DNA of 64,000 nucleotides, taken from the NCBI RefSeq assembly GCF_018598185.1, contig NZ_JAHESC010000001.1, forward strand, positions 124,001-188,000, given 5' to 3'. Numbering within the stretch: the stretch's first letter is position 1; every line of letters starts with the position of its first letter. Positions 19,185 to 29,700 of the stretch are shown piece after piece. The translations under genes and the position numbers were made by a program. Below the pieces are notes generated by a model, which ran no database searches, was not told the origin of the DNA, and saw only the letters and a list, made by a program, of their open reading frames with translations. This DNA comes from Dawidia soli. Its GTDB lineage: Bacteria; Bacteroidota; Bacteroidia; Cytophagales; Cyclobacteriaceae.

Positions 19185-20234
19185 TTAAAGGTTCCCCTGT
19201 GTAAACAACCGGTTGATCAGCAACTGCGAAGGTTTTATACGGTCCTGGTCATCCAGAGACTTCCAGACAAAAAAGCTGCCTCGTTTCAGATACGTAAACC
19301 CCGCTTCCGATAGCTGCCGCCCCTGCGCTTTCAACACGTCGTTAGAACTAAAGTTAAAGGTGCGGATCAGCGGCACACGTTGTTTGCGCAGAATGTCTAC
19401 CAGGCTGTGAATGCCGGCATGGTGCCGGTTTTCGACAGGGGTAAAGACCTGCTCGATATACCCCACGTTCGGGCGGCTGTTCACAAGCGCATCAAACGTG
19501 CCGTCGGCGGATTGATAGCTGCGGTAATGATTGCCAAAGGGGTTGTGCGCCAGGCGCCAGGTGAGGTATGCAGTGGTCTCGTGTAAGGTGAAGAGGTCCT
19601 GACCGGCATAGTGTTTTTGAAAGGCTTTGTCTTTACCGGAGAGCGGTGTCTCGGTCAGCGCCAGGCGGCCGGTAAACATAAGCTTTATGCCCTTCAGCCA
19701 CGACAGAAAGCACAGACCCAGGACCTTTACTTTGTCGAGGGTCTTGTTCTGCTCGTTCAGGCTCTTCAGGTAACGATAGGCCGCCATGGGCTGGAATACC
19801 AGCAGGGCTTGCTCCGTCGCAAACGGAATGGCAAAGCCAATGCGTTCGAATGCTTTCTTCGCGGGCGTGAAGCCCCAGATGTAGCGGATGCCGGCGTTCT
19901 TGCAGGCTTCGAACAACAGGTCGTACATACGCTCGAAGATCTTCTGACCGCGGTACGCGGGGTCGACCAGCGTATCTTCCGACTTGGCGGTTAACACCCG
20001 TTCACCCCGGCCGTTGATCAGCTCGATAGGAATAGCGCACTGAATGCCCACTACTTTTGTTGTGTCGGTCACACTGTCATCGATCGCTACGACGTAAATA
20101 GCCTTGCCAAACGGTCCTTCCAGAAACTCCCATCGGAAGTTTACCAGCGGGCGGTTCGTTCCGTAGATGGCATTAAAAAAGTTATTGGCTAACTGAATTT
20201 CGTCGTCGCGAAGTAAGCGTATGGTTATGGCCAT
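19185..20234 (-). CDS. GNAT-family acyltransferase-like protein
   Basis: The 349-residue protein has an N-terminal GNAT fold: VVGIQCAIPIEL for the central strands, then the acetyl-CoA-binding segment DPAYRGQKIFERMYDLLFEA at about 92-111, then YIWGFTPAKKAFERIGF. The C-terminal half may be a second, degenerate GNAT-like module or a substrate-binding part. Similar double-GNAT proteins occur in glycan and lipopolysaccharide modification clusters. The ATG overlaps the TAA of the upstream deacetylase-like gene by one base (TAATG), so the two are co-translated and probably act on the same substrate. The substrate is not identifiable from sequence. Confidence 0.8.
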   Translation of the reverse strand: MAITIRLLRDDEIQLANNFFNAIYGTNRPLVNFRWEFLEGPFGKAIYVVAIDDSVTDTTKVVGIQCAIPIELINGRGERVLTAKSEDTLVDPAYRGQKIFERMYDLLFEACKNAGIRYIWGFTPAKKAFERIGFAIPFATEQALLVFQPMAAYRYLKSLNEQNKTLDKVKVLGLCFLSWLKGIKLMFTGRLALTETPLSGKDKAFQKHYAGQDLFTLHETTAYLTWRLAHNPFGNHYRSYQSADGTFDALVNSRPNVGYIEQVFTPVENRHHAGIHSLVDILRKQRVPLIRTFNFSSNDVLKAQGRQLSEAGFTYLKRGSFFVWKSLDDQDRIKPSQLLINRLFTQGNL

Positions 20235-21475
20235 TAGTGAATGGAATACTGGTTGATGATCTCCTGTTGAGAGACGGTCTTGAGTTTATTGTCGCGAATA
20301 TAAGCCAGTATTTTCTTGTAGAGGTCCAGGTAGCCCTTAAACTTATAGTTTGTAAAGAAGTTATTGTGCCACAGCACGGAAAGCACGCAATTTTCACGGT
20401 GCTGGTCAAAAAAGCTTAAAATATCTTTTTCCGCCGCTGCCGGGGTGAATTTCTTGTATTGAAAGTACGTACGGTCCATGACGTGCAGGGGTACTTCTAA
20501 AAATGGGAAAGGCTTTTGGGTCTGAAAGTTATAGGGGTTAAAGGGCAGGCCATAATTGTTGCGGAAGCCGGCTTCTTCGGCAAAGCCCACACTGGCGTCC
20601 AGCTTCAGGCCGGCAGCCTCGATGTCGTGATAGGCCTGAGGAAGGTGGAACTTCAGGTAATGGTAGCGGTTGGAAATGGCACCCGGTCCGTATTTTTGCA
20701 GCTCTTGTTCAAACGACTCCTCCGAGATGCTCTTGTGCAAACCGTTATCCGATCCACCGGCCGTTACTGCCCGGAACTGACGCTGCATGCGCGGCGAGTG
20801 GAAGGTATAGTCGGCATTCAGCCCGCCCCGGTTTACGATCCAGAAGAACACCGACCGGCAGTCGTAAAGGCTTTCAATCTTCACGATCTGGTCGATGTTG
20901 AGCCAATCGGGGCGGCCCATCGCTGCCCGCATGAGGATGGCCAGGAACTGGTCTATGCGGCCTTTCTTTAACACGTTAAAGCCGTCTTCAATTACGGCGC
21001 GATGTACCAGGTCGATGTCGTGTGAGAGCATGAATTGTGTTTTCTCCCGGCGGGGTGCGACGCCTGCCGCCTTCGAGACGGCATCAAAGCAACGTTGTAC
21101 GATGTTCTCACGCGCAACATTCAGCCGATGCTGGTAGCTGTTGACATACTGGAAGCGGCCCAGTGCGTCGGGTTGCGGGGCGTTGTATTCCTGCAGGGTA
21201 TTGATGAGGTAGAAAGCAGTGCGCAAGATGTCGGGTTGATCGTCGGTACCGGTCAGCATACCCATGGGGCTGAGCGCAACCTGGCGGAAGTCGTCGGGTT
21301 GAAAGCCGCCGCCGATGCGGAAGGTGGCGTCGGCCGATGTTCCGATCGTAAGGGCGCCCTCGGGCGTAGGAGCAAACGTTACAGCGCAGCCGGTGTGTTT
21401 GCCCCATAGGGACAGGATATAGGTGATCGGAGCGTGGTGTGCCGTGATTTCAGGAGACAGATAGAACTTGACCAT
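20234..21475 (-). CDS. Polysaccharide-deacetylase-like protein (DUF7033-type N-terminus)
   Basis: I chose the ATG at 21475 (MVKFYLSPEITAHH); a longer TTG start at 21502 adds nine residues without support. The protein has 413 residues. The N-terminal about 120 residues match the module often found before NodB-like domains in Bacteroidota. MLSHDIDLV at about 150 carries the HDxD metal-binding motif of polysaccharide deacetylases. LSVLWHNNFF near residue 385 would provide the late catalytic His. No signal peptide is visible, so it acts in the cytoplasm or is a non-classical member. It is coupled to the downstream GNAT gene by a one-base overlap. The pair suggests de-acetylation and re-acylation of a surface glycan precursor, which is inference. 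Confidence 0.78.
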   Translation of the reverse strand: MVKFYLSPEITAHHAPITYILSLWGKHTGCAVTFAPTPEGALTIGTSADATFRIGGGFQPDDFRQVALSPMGMLTGTDDQPDILRTAFYLINTLQEYNAPQPDALGRFQYVNSYQHRLNVARENIVQRCFDAVSKAAGVAPRREKTQFMLSHDIDLVHRAVIEDGFNVLKKGRIDQFLAILMRAAMGRPDWLNIDQIVKIESLYDCRSVFFWIVNRGGLNADYTFHSPRMQRQFRAVTAGGSDNGLHKSISEESFEQELQKYGPGAISNRYHYLKFHLPQAYHDIEAAGLKLDASVGFAEEAGFRNNYGLPFNPYNFQTQKPFPFLEVPLHVMDRTYFQYKKFTPAAAEKDILSFFDQHRENCVLSVLWHNNFFTNYKFKGYLDLYKKILAYIRDNKLKTVSQQEIINQYSIH

Positions 21476-21579
21476 ACGGTGAATTTGGGCAAAAGATACC
21501 AATATCCCACAAACCGTGATAGCCGCCGGTAAACTGGGGAAGGTGTATACATGACGACGGCAGTGGGTTGGAGTCGAAC

Positions 21580-22635
21580 TTAATCTTTACGCCACAACGA
21601 ACGAAGCATTTTGATAGCAAAGGCGGTACCGATCACGGCAATAATCGTCAATGCAACGAACAGTGTGATCAGCATCCACGACGTGGTCTGCAAAGAAAAC
21701 GTGGGACGTGTTTCTTGATCAGGTACTTCGCCGTCAGCGGCCGTGTTCGTGACCACGCCCGGCCCATGGGCTCGCTCCTCCGGCGCGACGGTTTCGACCA
21801 TGCTTGTGGACGAATATGCAATATAATTCAGGATGTCAGTAATGTCGTTTTCAGTCAGAAAATTCATCGGGACCATGACCCGCCTGTGATAACGCTCGAA
21901 AAGTGCCTCCGCATATTCGTCACCGCTTCGAACTACCTTCTGTGAATTTTGAATGAAGGGGATCAGCCACTCCCGCGGTAGGCGCTTGGAGACGCTGCCC
22001 AGGGCCGGGGCATATCGCCCTTCATAGTGAATGAAATGACACGACGAGCACTGGTCGCGGAACAACACGCGGCCGCGCAGTATACTGCTATCGCTCTTGA
22101 CCGTGATGCGGTCGTGTACCGGCGTTTCGTCCACCTGCACGAGTGACTCATGCTCGATATACGCCAGGATGGATGCGATGTCTTGCTGCGACAACATAGA
22201 AAAAGTCGGCATCACCTGGTTGTTATACGCATCGGACAAGTGGCGTGCGTATGCGTCGCCGGAGGCAATGACTTGCTCCGAGTTGCTGATAAAACGGATC
22301 AGCCAGGCATGGCTGCGTTTCTTGGTGACGCTGGCCAGCATGGGTCCGACCACCTCACGGTGCACGCTGTGACAGGCGTTGCAATGACGACGGAAGAGCA
22401 ATTCGCCATGTTGCAAGATCTGTGTTGAATCATCCTGCATAGGCTGGGCGAAGCCGCAGCCGGTCGAGAGCACACCTGCCAGCATTACGCCAAACAAGCA
22501 CCGTAGAGGTGTGGAACCGAATGTACACGCGCCGGTAAAGGCGTTGAAGAAAAGTAACAGCACGCCACCGTGCTGACGCCGGCCGGGCCAGAGCCATTTC
22601 AAGAAAGAACCGAATACCACGGGTAACCTATTCAT
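21580..22635 (-). CDS. Di-haem c-type cytochrome with C-terminal membrane anchor
   Basis: This 351-residue protein has two class-I cytochrome c modules with haem-binding CNACH (about 85-89) and CSSCH (about 195-199). Each is followed by a distal Met segment (QVMPTFSML and RVMVPMNFL). Residues 315-342 form a TM helix. The N-terminus is ambiguous: the hydrophobic export signal is around LFGVMLAGVLSTGCGFAQ (47-64), and the preceding 45 residues may not be translated or may be a long leader. It probably works as a periplasmic electron carrier anchored to the inner membrane. It is a single gene diverging from the ceramidase-like gene at 22741. Confidence 0.85.
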   Translation of the reverse strand: MNRLPVVFGSFLKWLWPGRRQHGGVLLLFFNAFTGACTFGSTPLRCLFGVMLAGVLSTGCGFAQPMQDDSTQILQHGELLFRRHCNACHSVHREVVGPMLASVTKKRSHAWLIRFISNSEQVIASGDAYARHLSDAYNNQVMPTFSMLSQQDIASILAYIEHESLVQVDETPVHDRITVKSDSSILRGRVLFRDQCSSCHFIHYEGRYAPALGSVSKRLPREWLIPFIQNSQKVVRSGDEYAEALFERYHRRVMVPMNFLTENDITDILNYIAYSSTSMVETVAPEERAHGPGVVTNTAADGEVPDQETRPTFSLQTTSWMLITLFVALTIIAVIGTAFAIKMLRSLWRKD

Positions 22636-22740
22636 AATCCGCTGTCAATGCTGGAAACTATACTCCATACAGGGAAAAATTGTACCCGCACGTCACGCCG
22701 GGCTGTGCCCGGTAAGCTGAAAACCGTATCTTGGGGAGCC

Positions 22741-24105
22741 ATGATCATCCGGAAAATCCTTCGCTACGCCGGCATCACCCTTGCCGTCACCCTGGGCATC
22801 GTCCTCGTATTCCTGCTGGTGAGCATCGTGCCGCTCCGCCGCACCCCTGTGCGCGAGCAGGCTGCCTACAAAACCATGATGCAACGACTGGACAGCGTAC
22901 AGCCCCTCGTGTCGGAAGAAATGAAAGGCTTCGCCGTGGGATATGCGAAGGTGAATCTGACACCGGCGGCACCCATCGCCCTGGCCGGCTATGGCAACCG
23001 CATGGGGAAGGTATATAGCAGCGTGCGTGACTCCATATACGTCCGCACCATGGTGGTCGACAATGGCACGGCCCGCGTCGCCATCGTCAGCGCCGACCTG
23101 CTCATCATTCCGCCAACAGTCAGTGCGTTGTTGCAGCGCCAGTTGCCGGACATCGGTTTTCACATCGACAATACGTATCTCGGCGCCACGCATACCCACA
23201 ACAGCATCGGCAACTGGGGCGAAGGCGCGACAGGCATCCTGTACGGAAGCTATGAGGACACCGTCGTCCAGTTCATTGTTCACAAGATCAAAGAATCCAT
23301 TCAAAAGGCATCCGCCAACCTTGTGCCCGCGCAGTTGCGGACGGCCGAAATTCCCGTCGGGAACGCCGTGCTGAACCGGCTGTCAAAAGACGGCGGTGTC
23401 GACTCGCTGCTGCGCGTGTTGGAAGTGCGCCGCACGGACAGCACCCGGTTATTGCTGATGAGCTTTACCGCCCACGCCACGTGCCTGTTCTCGAAAGACC
23501 TGGCGCTGTCACGCGACTATCCGGGTGAATTGGTGGACGCCATGGAGAAGGCGGGCTATACGTTCGCCATGTATATGGCGGGCGCCGTAGGCAGCCACAA
23601 AGCCGCGGCGCCGGAGTTCGGCGAACCGTGTATCGATTGGATGGCCACGACGTTGAAGGACGCCTTTCAGGCACACCGAGGCGCCCTACAGCCCGTGACC
23701 GATACCACGCTGGGCATGTACCGCGTACGGCTGGCGTTGCCGCGGCCCAATGCCAAAGTATTGGAAGACTGGGGCGTACGACCCTGGCTGTTCCGCGCCG
23801 CCTTTGGCGAATACCCGGTATACCTCACTACCCTGCGCATGGGCAACCTGATCATGCTGGGCACGCCGTGTGACTATTCGGGCGAGCTCACCAGGCCGCT
23901 CGACTCGCTGGCGGCGGTTCGGGGCCAGCACGTCATGGTCACCAGCTTTAACGGTGGTTATATCGGCTACGTCACCAACGACCGTTACTACGACCGGGAG
24001 CACTACGAAACCCGCCTCATGAACTGGTACGGCCCCGGCAGCGGCGCGTATGTAACCTACTGCCTCTACCGCCTGCTGGACCAGACCTCGCCGCCGGTCG
24101 AATAG
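22741..24105 (+). CDS. Neutral/alkaline ceramidase-type hydrolase, membrane anchored
   Basis: I prefer the ATG at 22741 (MIIRKILRYAG) because it opens a signal anchor or TM helix; the frame is open to an ATG at 22648, but those 31 residues look non-coding. The 454-residue product matches the N-terminal catalytic domain of neutral/alkaline non-lysosomal ceramidases: VGYAKVNLTP, LAGYGNRMGKVY, SADLLIIPP, the metal-binding GATHTHNS, and GAVGSHK. It lacks the C-terminal Ig-like domain of full ceramidases, as many bacterial homologues do. The likely reaction is hydrolysis of an amide or ester in a lipid at the membrane surface. Cytophagales often make sphingolipids, so ceramide is plausible but not proven. 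Confidence 0.83.
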   Translation: MIIRKILRYAGITLAVTLGIVLVFLLVSIVPLRRTPVREQAAYKTMMQRLDSVQPLVSEEMKGFAVGYAKVNLTPAAPIALAGYGNRMGKVYSSVRDSIYVRTMVVDNGTARVAIVSADLLIIPPTVSALLQRQLPDIGFHIDNTYLGATHTHNSIGNWGEGATGILYGSYEDTVVQFIVHKIKESIQKASANLVPAQLRTAEIPVGNAVLNRLSKDGGVDSLLRVLEVRRTDSTRLLLMSFTAHATCLFSKDLALSRDYPGELVDAMEKAGYTFAMYMAGAVGSHKAAAPEFGEPCIDWMATTLKDAFQAHRGALQPVTDTTLGMYRVRLALPRPNAKVLEDWGVRPWLFRAAFGEYPVYLTTLRMGNLIMLGTPCDYSGELTRPLDSLAAVRGQHVMVTSFNGGYIGYVTNDRYYDREHYETRLMNWYGPGSGAYVTYCLYRLLDQTSPPVE

Positions 24106-24134
24106 CCTCTTTCGGACTTCCCACTCTTGTGCAT

Positions 24135-24142
24135 TACCTTTG
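24135..24142 (+). promoter_or_regulatory. Candidate -7 promoter box TACCTTTG for hrpB
   Basis: TACCTTTG fits TAnnTTTG exactly and ends 8 bp before the ATG at 24151. The transcript would therefore be nearly leaderless. The -33 element is not clear (TTTCGG is nearby). Confidence 0.5.
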
Positions 24143-24150
24143 CCGCTGTA

Positions 24151-26625
24151 ATGCAGTATCCAGTTCTCGAGACACTTCCGGCGCTCCGTACGAGGCTCGC
24201 CGAATCCAACATCGCTATTCTTCAGGCACCCCCGGGCGCGGGAAAATCCACCGTGCTGCCGCTGGAGCTGCTGGAGGAGCCCTGGCTGCAGGGTAAAAAG
24301 ATCATTATGCTGGAGCCCCGCCGCCTGGCCGCACGGTCGGTGGCGCAGCGCATGGCTAACCTGCGCGATGAAAGTGTAGGCGATACCATCGGCTACCGGG
24401 TGCGGTTCGAGACGCGTGTCGGTAAACAGACCCGCATCGAAGTCGTGACCGAGGGCATCCTGACCCGCATGTTACAGACTGACAACAGCCTGGAGGAAGC
24501 CGGCCTGCTGATCTTTGACGAATTTCACGAGCGCAGCCTGCACGCCGATCTGGCATTGGCCCTGGCGCTGCAAGCGCAACAGTTGTTGCGCGACGACCTG
24601 CGTATCCTCATCATGTCGGCGACGCTCGACGGCGACTATCTCTCGGCATTGCTAAAAGCACCGATCATTACTTCCACCGGCCGGCAGTACCCGGTGGCCA
24701 TACGCTATAGCCAGGACGACGAGTTTGTACCCATCGCTACCCGCATGGCCAAAGCCATCCGCCGCGCCTGGCGTGATGAGGAGGGAGATATACTGGCCTT
24801 CCTGCCCGGCGCAGGCGAGATCAACCGTGTACAATCGCTGCTGGAAGAAGAGGGTATAGACGCGAGCCTGCACCCACTGTATGGTGATCTACCTTTTCAG
24901 AAACAACAGGAAGCCATTCTGCCGCACCCGGCGGGCCGGCGCAAGGTAGTGATCGCGACGTCGATCGCCGAAACGTCGTTGACGATCGAGGGCATTCGCA
25001 TCGTGATCGACAGCGGCCTGGCGCGGGTGCCCAGGTTCGACCCCCGCAGCGGCCTGACCCGGCTCGACACCGTGCGGGTGACCCGCGATGCTGCCGACCA
25101 GCGCGCCGGCCGCGCCGGCCGCCTGACCGCCGGCACGTGCTACCGATTGTGGACGGAGTCGATCCAGGCCACGCTCGTCGCAAACCGGACGCCGGAAATA
25201 GTAGAAGCCGACCTCGCGCCCCTCGTACTCGAGCTGAGCCAGTGGGGCGTGCGCGAGATGCGGGAGCTCACGTGGGCGACGGTGCCACCGGCAGGAACTG
25301 TAAACCAGGCAAAGGAATTGTTACAGGCGCTCGGCGCCACAAACGAAGGTATCATTACCGGCCGCGGCCGGGAGATGCTGAAGCTACCGACACATCCGCG
25401 TATAGCCCACCTGTTACTGGAAGCCGCGGCCGACAAGCAAGTGGCCCTGGCGGCCGACATCGCGGCGCTGCTGGAAGAGCGTGACCCGTTACCGAAAGAA
25501 GCCGGCGCCGACCTGGCCTTGCGCGTGGAGGCCCTGCGCAAGTGGCGTAAAGGCGAGAAGTCCTTCGCCGACCGCGGTGTGCTGGAGCGCGTAGAGAAGC
25601 TGGCGGCCAACTGGCGCCGCATGCTGAAGGTGGAAGAAGACAACATCATCCCAAAAGACGAAACGATCGGCCGCCTGCTGCTCGCCGCATACCCCGAGCG
25701 TGTCGCGCAGCAGCAAGGCAAGAACAGCGAGCGCTACAAGCTGGCCAACGGCCGCGTGGCCAAATTGCAGGAGCACGACCCGCTGCACCGCGAGACGTGG
25801 TTGTGCGTCGCACAGCTTGATGCCGGCAGCGGCGAAGGCAAGATCTTCCTCGCGACAGCCGTCAGCCCCGCAGACCTGGTGGCCCAGGCACGCGAGCAGG
25901 AAGTGGTGCGTTGGGACGACGAGCGCAAAGCCGTCGTCGGCAACCTTGAAAAGCGCGTGGGCACCCTGTTGCTGGAAAGCAAACCGCTGGGCCAGGTGTC
26001 GGATGAAAACCGCATCGCGGTTATTTGCAACTATATACGCGACAAAGGGCTGAAGGCCATTGGCTGGGATGAGGCACAACAAGCGTGGCAGGCCCGTGTC
26101 ATGAGCCTGAAACACTGGCGCCCCGGGGAGTCCTGGCCGGACGTACAAGAGGAAGCCCTACTCCAAACGCTGGAGGTCTGGCTGGCACCGTTCCTGACAG
26201 GCCTGTCGCGGCTCAGTGAATTGCAGCGCCTGAACTGGCACGATATCCTTCCGTCCTTATTACCCTGGGAGCTCGGCAGCCGCCTCGACACGTTGGCGCC
26301 GGTGCGGATCCAGGTGCCGAGCGGCTCCATGATCCAGCTGCAGTATTTTGTCGACGGTCGGTTTCCGGTCATCGAAGTACGGCTGCAAGAGATGTTCGGG
26401 TTGCTGGAAACGCCTTCGATCAACGAGGGACGCACGAAAGTGCTGCTGCATTTGCTGTCACCAGGCTACAAACCGGTACAAGTAACGCAAGACCTCAAGA
26501 GCTTCTGGCAAACCACCTATCACGAAGTACGCAAAGAGCTACGCATGCGCTACCCGCGCCACCACTGGCCCGAAGACCCCTGGACGGCAGAGGCCGTGCG
26601 GGGCGCAAAACGGCGGACGTCGTAG
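24151..26625 (+). CDS. hrpB: ATP-dependent helicase HrpB (DEAH/RHA family)
   Basis: I chose the ATG at 24151; an upstream TTG is less likely because it overlaps the promoter box. The protein has 824 residues, typical of HrpB. Walker A is APPGAGKST at 26-34, DEFH at 123-126, motif III is MSATLD, and motif VI lies in QRAGRAGRL. The family-specific C-terminal HrpB region ends in YPRHHWPEDPW. HrpB is a DExH/RHA-type RNA/DNA helicase; its physiological role in bacteria is little understood. It is a single gene between divergent and convergent neighbours. Confidence 0.95.
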   Translation: MQYPVLETLPALRTRLAESNIAILQAPPGAGKSTVLPLELLEEPWLQGKKIIMLEPRRLAARSVAQRMANLRDESVGDTIGYRVRFETRVGKQTRIEVVTEGILTRMLQTDNSLEEAGLLIFDEFHERSLHADLALALALQAQQLLRDDLRILIMSATLDGDYLSALLKAPIITSTGRQYPVAIRYSQDDEFVPIATRMAKAIRRAWRDEEGDILAFLPGAGEINRVQSLLEEEGIDASLHPLYGDLPFQKQQEAILPHPAGRRKVVIATSIAETSLTIEGIRIVIDSGLARVPRFDPRSGLTRLDTVRVTRDAADQRAGRAGRLTAGTCYRLWTESIQATLVANRTPEIVEADLAPLVLELSQWGVREMRELTWATVPPAGTVNQAKELLQALGATNEGIITGRGREMLKLPTHPRIAHLLLEAAADKQVALAADIAALLEERDPLPKEAGADLALRVEALRKWRKGEKSFADRGVLERVEKLAANWRRMLKVEEDNIIPKDETIGRLLLAAYPERVAQQQGKNSERYKLANGRVAKLQEHDPLHRETWLCVAQLDAGSGEGKIFLATAVSPADLVAQAREQEVVRWDDERKAVVGNLEKRVGTLLLESKPLGQVSDENRIAVICNYIRDKGLKAIGWDEAQQAWQARVMSLKHWRPGESWPDVQEEALLQTLEVWLAPFLTGLSRLSELQRLNWHDILPSLLPWELGSRLDTLAPVRIQVPSGSMIQLQYFVDGRFPVIEVRLQEMFGLLETPSINEGRTKVLLHLLSPGYKPVQVTQDLKSFWQTTYHEVRKELRMRYPRHHWPEDPWTAEAVRGAKRRTS

Positions 26626-26695
26626 TCGCCGGATCTGCTGGCCGTGCTTGCTGGCGCCCGTCTCCGCTTCGCGCAGACATGCCGGCAAAAAATGC

Positions 26696-26723
26696 AAAGG
26701 CCCCGGTATTCACCGGAGCCTTT
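26696..26723. terminator. Terminator between hrpB and the RND operon
   Basis: AAAGGCCCCGGT (26696-26707) and ACCGGAGCCTTT (26712-26723) pair with a 4-base loop. The single mismatch becomes a G-U pair only in the minus-strand RNA. On the minus strand the stem is followed by a T-rich stretch (GCATTTTTTGCC). It lies between convergent genes and most likely ends the RND operon. Confidence 0.75.
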
Positions 26724-26743
26724 CATATACATACTGGAAATCA

Positions 26744-29700
26744 CTATATCCTCGGCGGGATCAACTTATACACCACCGGCGTCACGATCCGCGACAGCAG
26801 TGTCGAGCTGATCAACCCCCCGATCAACACTACCGCCAGCGGCGAGATCAACGGGTTGACCGACAACGCGATCGGCATCAAACCGCCGATCGCTGTCAGC
26901 GATGTCAGCACGATTGGCAGGAACCGCACTTCACCCGCTTCGCGGATTGCGTCATCTACCGATTTACCCTGCTGACGCAGCTGGTTGGTGAAGTCCACCA
27001 GCAAGATAGAGTTCTTCACTTCTACTCCCGCCAACGCAATCAATCCGATGATCGCGACGAACGACAGTGTGTTCCCGGTCACCAACAGTCCAATCACCGC
27101 TCCCACGATTCCCAGGGGAATCACGCTCAACACGATCAACAGGCTCTTGAACGTCTTGAACATCAGCAGCAGCACTGCCACGAAGAGGAACACCGTGACG
27201 ATAATGATCGTGCCCAGTCCGCCGAACGACTCCTGGCTGGCCTCTACGTCGCCGCCCATGCGGTAGCTATAGCCGGCGGGTAAGTTCATGTGGTTCATCT
27301 TGTCCACCACTTCGGTAATGACGCGGTCGTTGAGATAACCTTTTTCAACGAACGACGAGACCGCTACCATACGGATCTTGTCGTAGTGGTCAATGCTGAT
27401 GGGGGAGGTCTCCAGCTTCAGCTCGGCGATCTGCGCCAGGGGTATAGCGGCGCCATTCCGGTTGTTGACGAAGAGGTTGTCGAGCGATGCCAGTGTGGCG
27501 CGCTCTTGTTTGGGCGTGGTCACGACGATGTCGTAGTCCTCGCCGTCGCTGTCGGAGAAATTCCCCAGGTTCAGGCCGGCCACGGCCAGGCGTACGGTGC
27601 GGTCGATGTCTACGGTGTTGATGCCCGCCATGCGCGACTTCTCCTGGTTGATATCGACGCGGATGTTGCTCATCAGGTTGCTGACCGGGTTGTTTACATA
27701 GATCGTACCGGATGTCTGTTTCAGCATGGCCTCTACACGGCCGGCCAGTGCGCGGAGCGTATCGAGGTTGTCACCAAAGAGCCGTACCTCGACGGGGGCC
27801 AGTACTGGCGGACCTTGCTCAAAATTCTTGACCTCGATCTTGGCGCCGGGGTAGTCCTTGAACTTTTCCCGCAGCGAATTGATGATGGCCATTTTCGTAT
27901 CGACCGAAGCGTGCTCGTCGAGTTGTACGAACGTCTGCGAGAAGTCGGTGCGTTCGTTTTCCTGGATCACGTTGTAGTATACCCGCGGGTTGCCGCGGCC
28001 TACGTTGGTAGCAAAATATTTTACTTCAGGTATAGTATCCAGCGTTGCTTCAACATAGCTCGCCACCGAGTCTGTCTGTTCCAGGCTGGTCTGCAAGGGT
28101 GTAATGGTATTGATCAGGAACTGCGGTTTTTCCGATGACGGGAAGATGCTGAACCCGATTACGGGAAAGAGCTGCAGCGAGCCGAAGAAGATCACACCGG
28201 CGATGATCAGCGTGGCGATGGGGTGCTTCAGGGCTTTATCCAGCAGACGTGCATAACTGCCCGAGATAAGGCGTTGTAATACTTTCAGGAAGATGTTCTC
28301 GCCACTGTGGTTCTTGAGCAGGCGGCTGGAAAGGAAGGGAATCACAGTCAGCGATACGATCATCGAGGCAAAGACCCCGAAGATCACCGCCAGGGGTAGA
28401 CCGCGGATAAAGTCGCCGGATGCTTCCGGCAAAAATACCAGCGGCAGGAAGGCGATGATCAGCGTAGCCGTACAACCCATAACAGCCAGGCCGATCTGGC
28501 TTGTACCTTTGATCGTCGCCTCCAGGCGCGAGTGGCCTTCCCGCATCCAGCGCTCGATGTTCTCGACCACGACGATGCTATCGTCCACCAGCAACCCCAA
28601 CGCTACCACCAGGCCTACGATGCTCAGCTGGTTCAGGCTGATGCCGAACAGGTTGAGCATCACCAGGCCGATCGCAAGCGACAGCGGAATCGAGATCATG
28701 ACCACGATGGCGGCACGCCAGCCCAGGGGCAACAATGTGATGGATACCAGCAGGATGGCGATCAGGAAGTCCATGCCCAGACCGCTCAGGCGTTTGTTGA
28801 CGTTGTCGGCCTGATCGAAGTTCTTGACCATGGCAATGTTGCCGGGCAGGGTTTTGGCAAACTCTTCCAGCACCGGCGTATAGATCTCCTTTGTGCTCGA
28901 TATATTAAAACCGGCCTTTTGTGCCGCTACGACAAATACACTGCGGTGGCCATTCAGCCGTGTGGTGTGATTGCTCTCTTCAAAGGTGAGGTAAGCGTCG
29001 GCCACGTCGCGTAGCAGGATGTTGTGACCGTTGGCGGTATAGACGATCGTGTTTTTGATCTCTTCCAGGGAAGTATAGTTGCCGCTGGTTTTAATGTTGA
29101 GGGATTTGGAACCCGCCACGACGCTACCCCCCGGGATGTTGGCCATTTCGCTTTGAAGGCTGCCCGTGATGGCTTCCAGGGGAATGTGCATCTGGGCGAT
29201 CTTCTCCAGCCGCAGGTCTACGCGTACGATCTGCTCCGGCAGGCCATGGATCTCTACATTCTTCAGCGGCGACAGGCGCTCCAGCTCGTCCTGCAGGTTT
29301 TCGGCATACTCTTTCAGACGGCTGCGCGAAGCATTGTCCGACACCAGGGCTACCTGCAGCACGTTTACATCCGAAGGCTGGAATTTCATGATGTCGATGC
29401 TATAGATGTCGCGGGGCAATTCCTGGCGCAGGCTGCCGATCTCGCGCACCATTTCCTGGTACTTATCGTCGGGATCGGTTTCGTACTTATAGAGCACGTT
29501 CACCACGGCCAGGCCGTCTTTGATGGTGGTCTTGATCTTCTTGATGTCGTCCAGTTCGTGGATGCGTTCCTCCATCGGGTCGACCACCAGTTCTTCCATG
29601 TCCTTGGGGCTGGTGCCGGGATATACTACGACGACAGAGAACTGCGGCGCTTCGGTTTCGGGGTCTTCACCCCGGGGCATGGTCAGCAGCGTGGTGATGC

